From contig NZ_DS022272.1 in the NCBI RefSeq assembly GCF_000153705.1, forward strand, positions 2,053,839 through 2,117,838: a stretch of DNA of 64,000 nucleotides, read 5' to 3'. This document shows, piece by piece, positions 62,502-64,000 of the stretch. This stretch comes from Fulvimarina pelagi HTCC2506 (GTDB lineage Bacteria; Pseudomonadota; Alphaproteobacteria; Rhizobiales; Rhizobiaceae). The notes beneath the pieces are model-generated. The model saw nothing but the letters and a program-made list of their open reading frames with translations. It was not told where the DNA came from and did not search any database. The position numbers and the translations under genes are program-made. Positions within the stretch are counted from its first letter, which is position 1. Each line of letters begins with the position of its first letter.

Positions 62502-64000
62502 ATGACTGGTATGGGACACCGGAACGGACGTGCGTGGGCCGGCATAATCGCTGCCACCTCCGGTTTATCCGGGCTCTTCATGATGGCTCTGCCTGTCTTC
62601 TCCCAAGAAACCAGCCTTGGCGAGATCAGAGGGGCGTACACCAGCTCGCATTCAAGGCTCGGAACGGAGAGGCCGAACGACGCCGCCGACCGTGATCGGA
62701 TGGCGCTCGGCCAACGCCGGCAAATTTTATTCGAGCGCGACGAAGCCCTTTCGATCGAAGAAGGCGAACTTCTTCGCGAGCTCTATCAGGACGAACGAAG
62801 TATCGATCGTCTTGACGACGACGAGTACGGGCAAGATGAACCGGTACCTGCGCAGACGGATGATTTCGACGTCTTTGCTGGTCCTGAAGGATCGCCCAAT
62901 ACTGTCGATCCCTTCGGGAACGACTTAGTCTCTAAGCCAATTTCGGCTGTTCCGCCGGATCAGGGTGAAAGGCTGGTCGACGAACCGTTCGGTCCCCAAT
63001 ACAACGAGACAGCCGATGGCGTGCTTCGCTCTCGGACTGCGAGCGATCCAGCCGGGCCGGTTCGGGAAACGCGCCAAGACTTCATGCTCGGCAACCCCCC
63101 TCTCGCCGCAGGCATCGCCGGCGAGACTTTGTCGTCGGACACGCTTTTGGACGACAATTCCCGGGCCCGCGCGCTGGAGCGAATTGTAAGGCCGGTGCGG
63201 GAGGAGGCTCCCTATGCTCCAGTTGGAGTTCGCGCCGGAACGCTGACGATCTATCCCGAACTCTATCAAGCCGCCGGCGCCACGACGAATATCGACGAGA
63301 AGGCCGGCGGCAAAGCTGGCGCCTTCTCTGAGACCGAAATTGGCTTGCGCGCTGTCACCGACTGGACGCGGCACGCAGGCGAGTTGAACGGCCGCCTGCG
63401 CTATCGCCGCGACTTCGGGGGCGAAGACGATCCGAACGATCCAGAAGCCTCGCTCGACGGGCGGATGGAACTCGATTTCGGCGCTCTCACCAGCGCTACC
63501 TTGCGAGGCGCAATCGCCTATCGCCGCGACGACGAGATCGATCTCGGAACAGGCCTCGCCGAAGGTACGCCCGAAATCCTGTCCGGCTCGCTCGGCGCGG
63601 AGGTGCGTCGCGAGATCGGGCGCGCGGCACTGACCGGCGGGGTGACGGTCGCCCGGGAACACTACCTCTCGACGGTGCCGGGTACGCCCGACCTGAGCTA
63701 CACGACCGCGACGGCGACCGCACGCGCCGGCTACGAGCTGTCGCCGGCGATCAAGCCTTTCGCGGAAGCGAGCATCGGCCGCCGGTTCTACGACGAAACC
63801 AATGTGAGCGATGCCGATGCGACGATCCCCGCCGTTCGTGCCGGCCTCGAACTCGATCTCACCGAGAAGGTGCAGGGAGAGATCGCCCTCGGATATGCAT
63901 GGAGCATGCCGGAGGAAGGAGAGACCACGTCTTCCCCGACGATAGACGCCAACATCACTTGGTCACCGCGCCGCGGCACCGATCTCGTCTTCGCTGCGCG
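62502..64000 (+). CDS. outer-membrane beta-barrel protein (BBP2-like), partial
   Basis: The frame starts at ATG 62502 (or ATG 62511) and stays open to the right edge, giving at least 499 residues. There is a signal peptide (GIIAATSGLSGLFMMALPVF-like, cut near FSQ). An acidic, Asp/Glu/Pro-rich linker (about 30-190) follows. Alternating beta strands then begin (LTIYPELYQAAGATTNI, ELNGRLRYRRDFGGED). This layout matches PF10082-type putative beta-barrel porins of Hyphomicrobiales. The end lies outside the window. It is divergent from kdsD. Confidence 0.8.
   Translation, partial: MTGMGHRNGRAWAGIIAATSGLSGLFMMALPVFSQETSLGEIRGAYTSSHSRLGTERPNDAADRDRMALGQRRQILFERDEALSIEEGELLRELYQDERSIDRLDDDEYGQDEPVPAQTDDFDVFAGPEGSPNTVDPFGNDLVSKPISAVPPDQGERLVDEPFGPQYNETADGVLRSRTASDPAGPVRETRQDFMLGNPPLAAGIAGETLSSDTLLDDNSRARALERIVRPVREEAPYAPVGVRAGTLTIYPELYQAAGATTNIDEKAGGKAGAFSETEIGLRAVTDWTRHAGELNGRLRYRRDFGGEDDPNDPEASLDGRMELDFGALTSATLRGAIAYRRDDEIDLGTGLAEGTPEILSGSLGAEVRREIGRAALTGGVTVAREHYLSTVPGTPDLSYTTATATARAGYELSPAIKPFAEASIGRRFYDETNVSDADATIPAVRAGLELDLTEKVQGEIALGYAWSMPEEGETTSSPTIDANITWSPRRGTDLVFAA

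Noticed and set aside
1-64000. Mobile elements, prophage, CRISPR or toxin-antitoxin islands
   Set aside because: No transposase, integrase, phage structural gene, regular repeat array or recognisable toxin-antitoxin pair was seen; all regions have ordinary chromosomal character.

Overview
This is a 64 kb stretch of high-GC bacterial chromosome with dense, mostly ordinary genes. It fits an alphaproteobacterium of the order Hyphomicrobiales. The pointers are a structured leader before an alphaproteobacterial-type ornithine decarboxylase (speF motif), PmtA-like phospholipid N-methyltransferases, two HWE-family sensor kinases, a seven-gene Mrp (mnh/pha) antiporter operon, a Crp/Fnr regulator, and many ATGA/GTGA start-stop overlaps. 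A family such as Aurantimonadaceae or Rhizobiaceae is a guess. I see no rRNA, tRNA, CRISPR array, transposase, integrase or phage gene, so the window looks like core chromosome rather than an island.

Layout. 1-6.2 kb: rlmN, a peroxiredoxin-like protein, then a coupled trio (membrane protein, Sfp-type phosphopantetheinyl transferase, metallophosphoesterase) and an M20 dipeptidase. 6.2-9.7 kb: LysR regulator, the speF-type leader and ornithine/lysine decarboxylase, and a GNAT. 9.8-14.5 kb: a multi-PAS HWE kinase, a SHOCT protein and an unrecognised two-gene secreted-protein unit. 14.5-22 kb (minus strand): DEAD-box helicase, GGDEF-EAL protein, WD40 protein, CobW GTPase, a small helical protein and a creatininase. 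22-24.2 kb: MarR and LacI regulators and an FMN reductase. 24.2-27 kb: two PmtA-like methyltransferases and a dnaJ without an adjacent dnaK. 27-32.6 kb: acyltransferases, a PRC-barrel protein, DUF924, TusA-like and a second CobW. 32.6-37.5 kb: D,D-carboxypeptidase, M20 amidohydrolase, Crp regulator, SDR. 37.4-44 kb: DUF423 plus the Mrp operon. 44-48.4 kb: oligopeptidase B, an MFS exporter and an RMF-like protein. 48.4-52.6 kb: three secreted c-type haem proteins, Fe-type superoxide dismutase and a branched-chain aminotransferase. 52.7-57.6 kb: L,D-transpeptidase, Rieske-FAD oxidoreductase, two TM2 proteins and a HerA-like ATPase. 58-64 kb: second HWE kinase, CorA transporter, KdsD isomerase and an outer-membrane barrel protein cut by the right edge.

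How the parts fit. The Mrp complex, CorA and the two CobW proteins point to ion and metal homeostasis. The peroxiredoxin, superoxide dismutase and haem proteins point to redox defence. The kinases, GGDEF-EAL protein and one-component regulators point to environmental sensing. Envelope functions include the D,D-carboxypeptidase, L,D-transpeptidase, PmtA-like enzymes, KdsD and the outer-membrane barrel. The most interesting item is the phosphopantetheinyl transferase gene overlapping a metallophosphoesterase that resembles mycobacterial PptH, a 4'-phosphopantetheinyl hydrolase. It suggests a writer/eraser pair for carrier-protein activation. The next best is the polyamine-type leader with its small internal reading frames.
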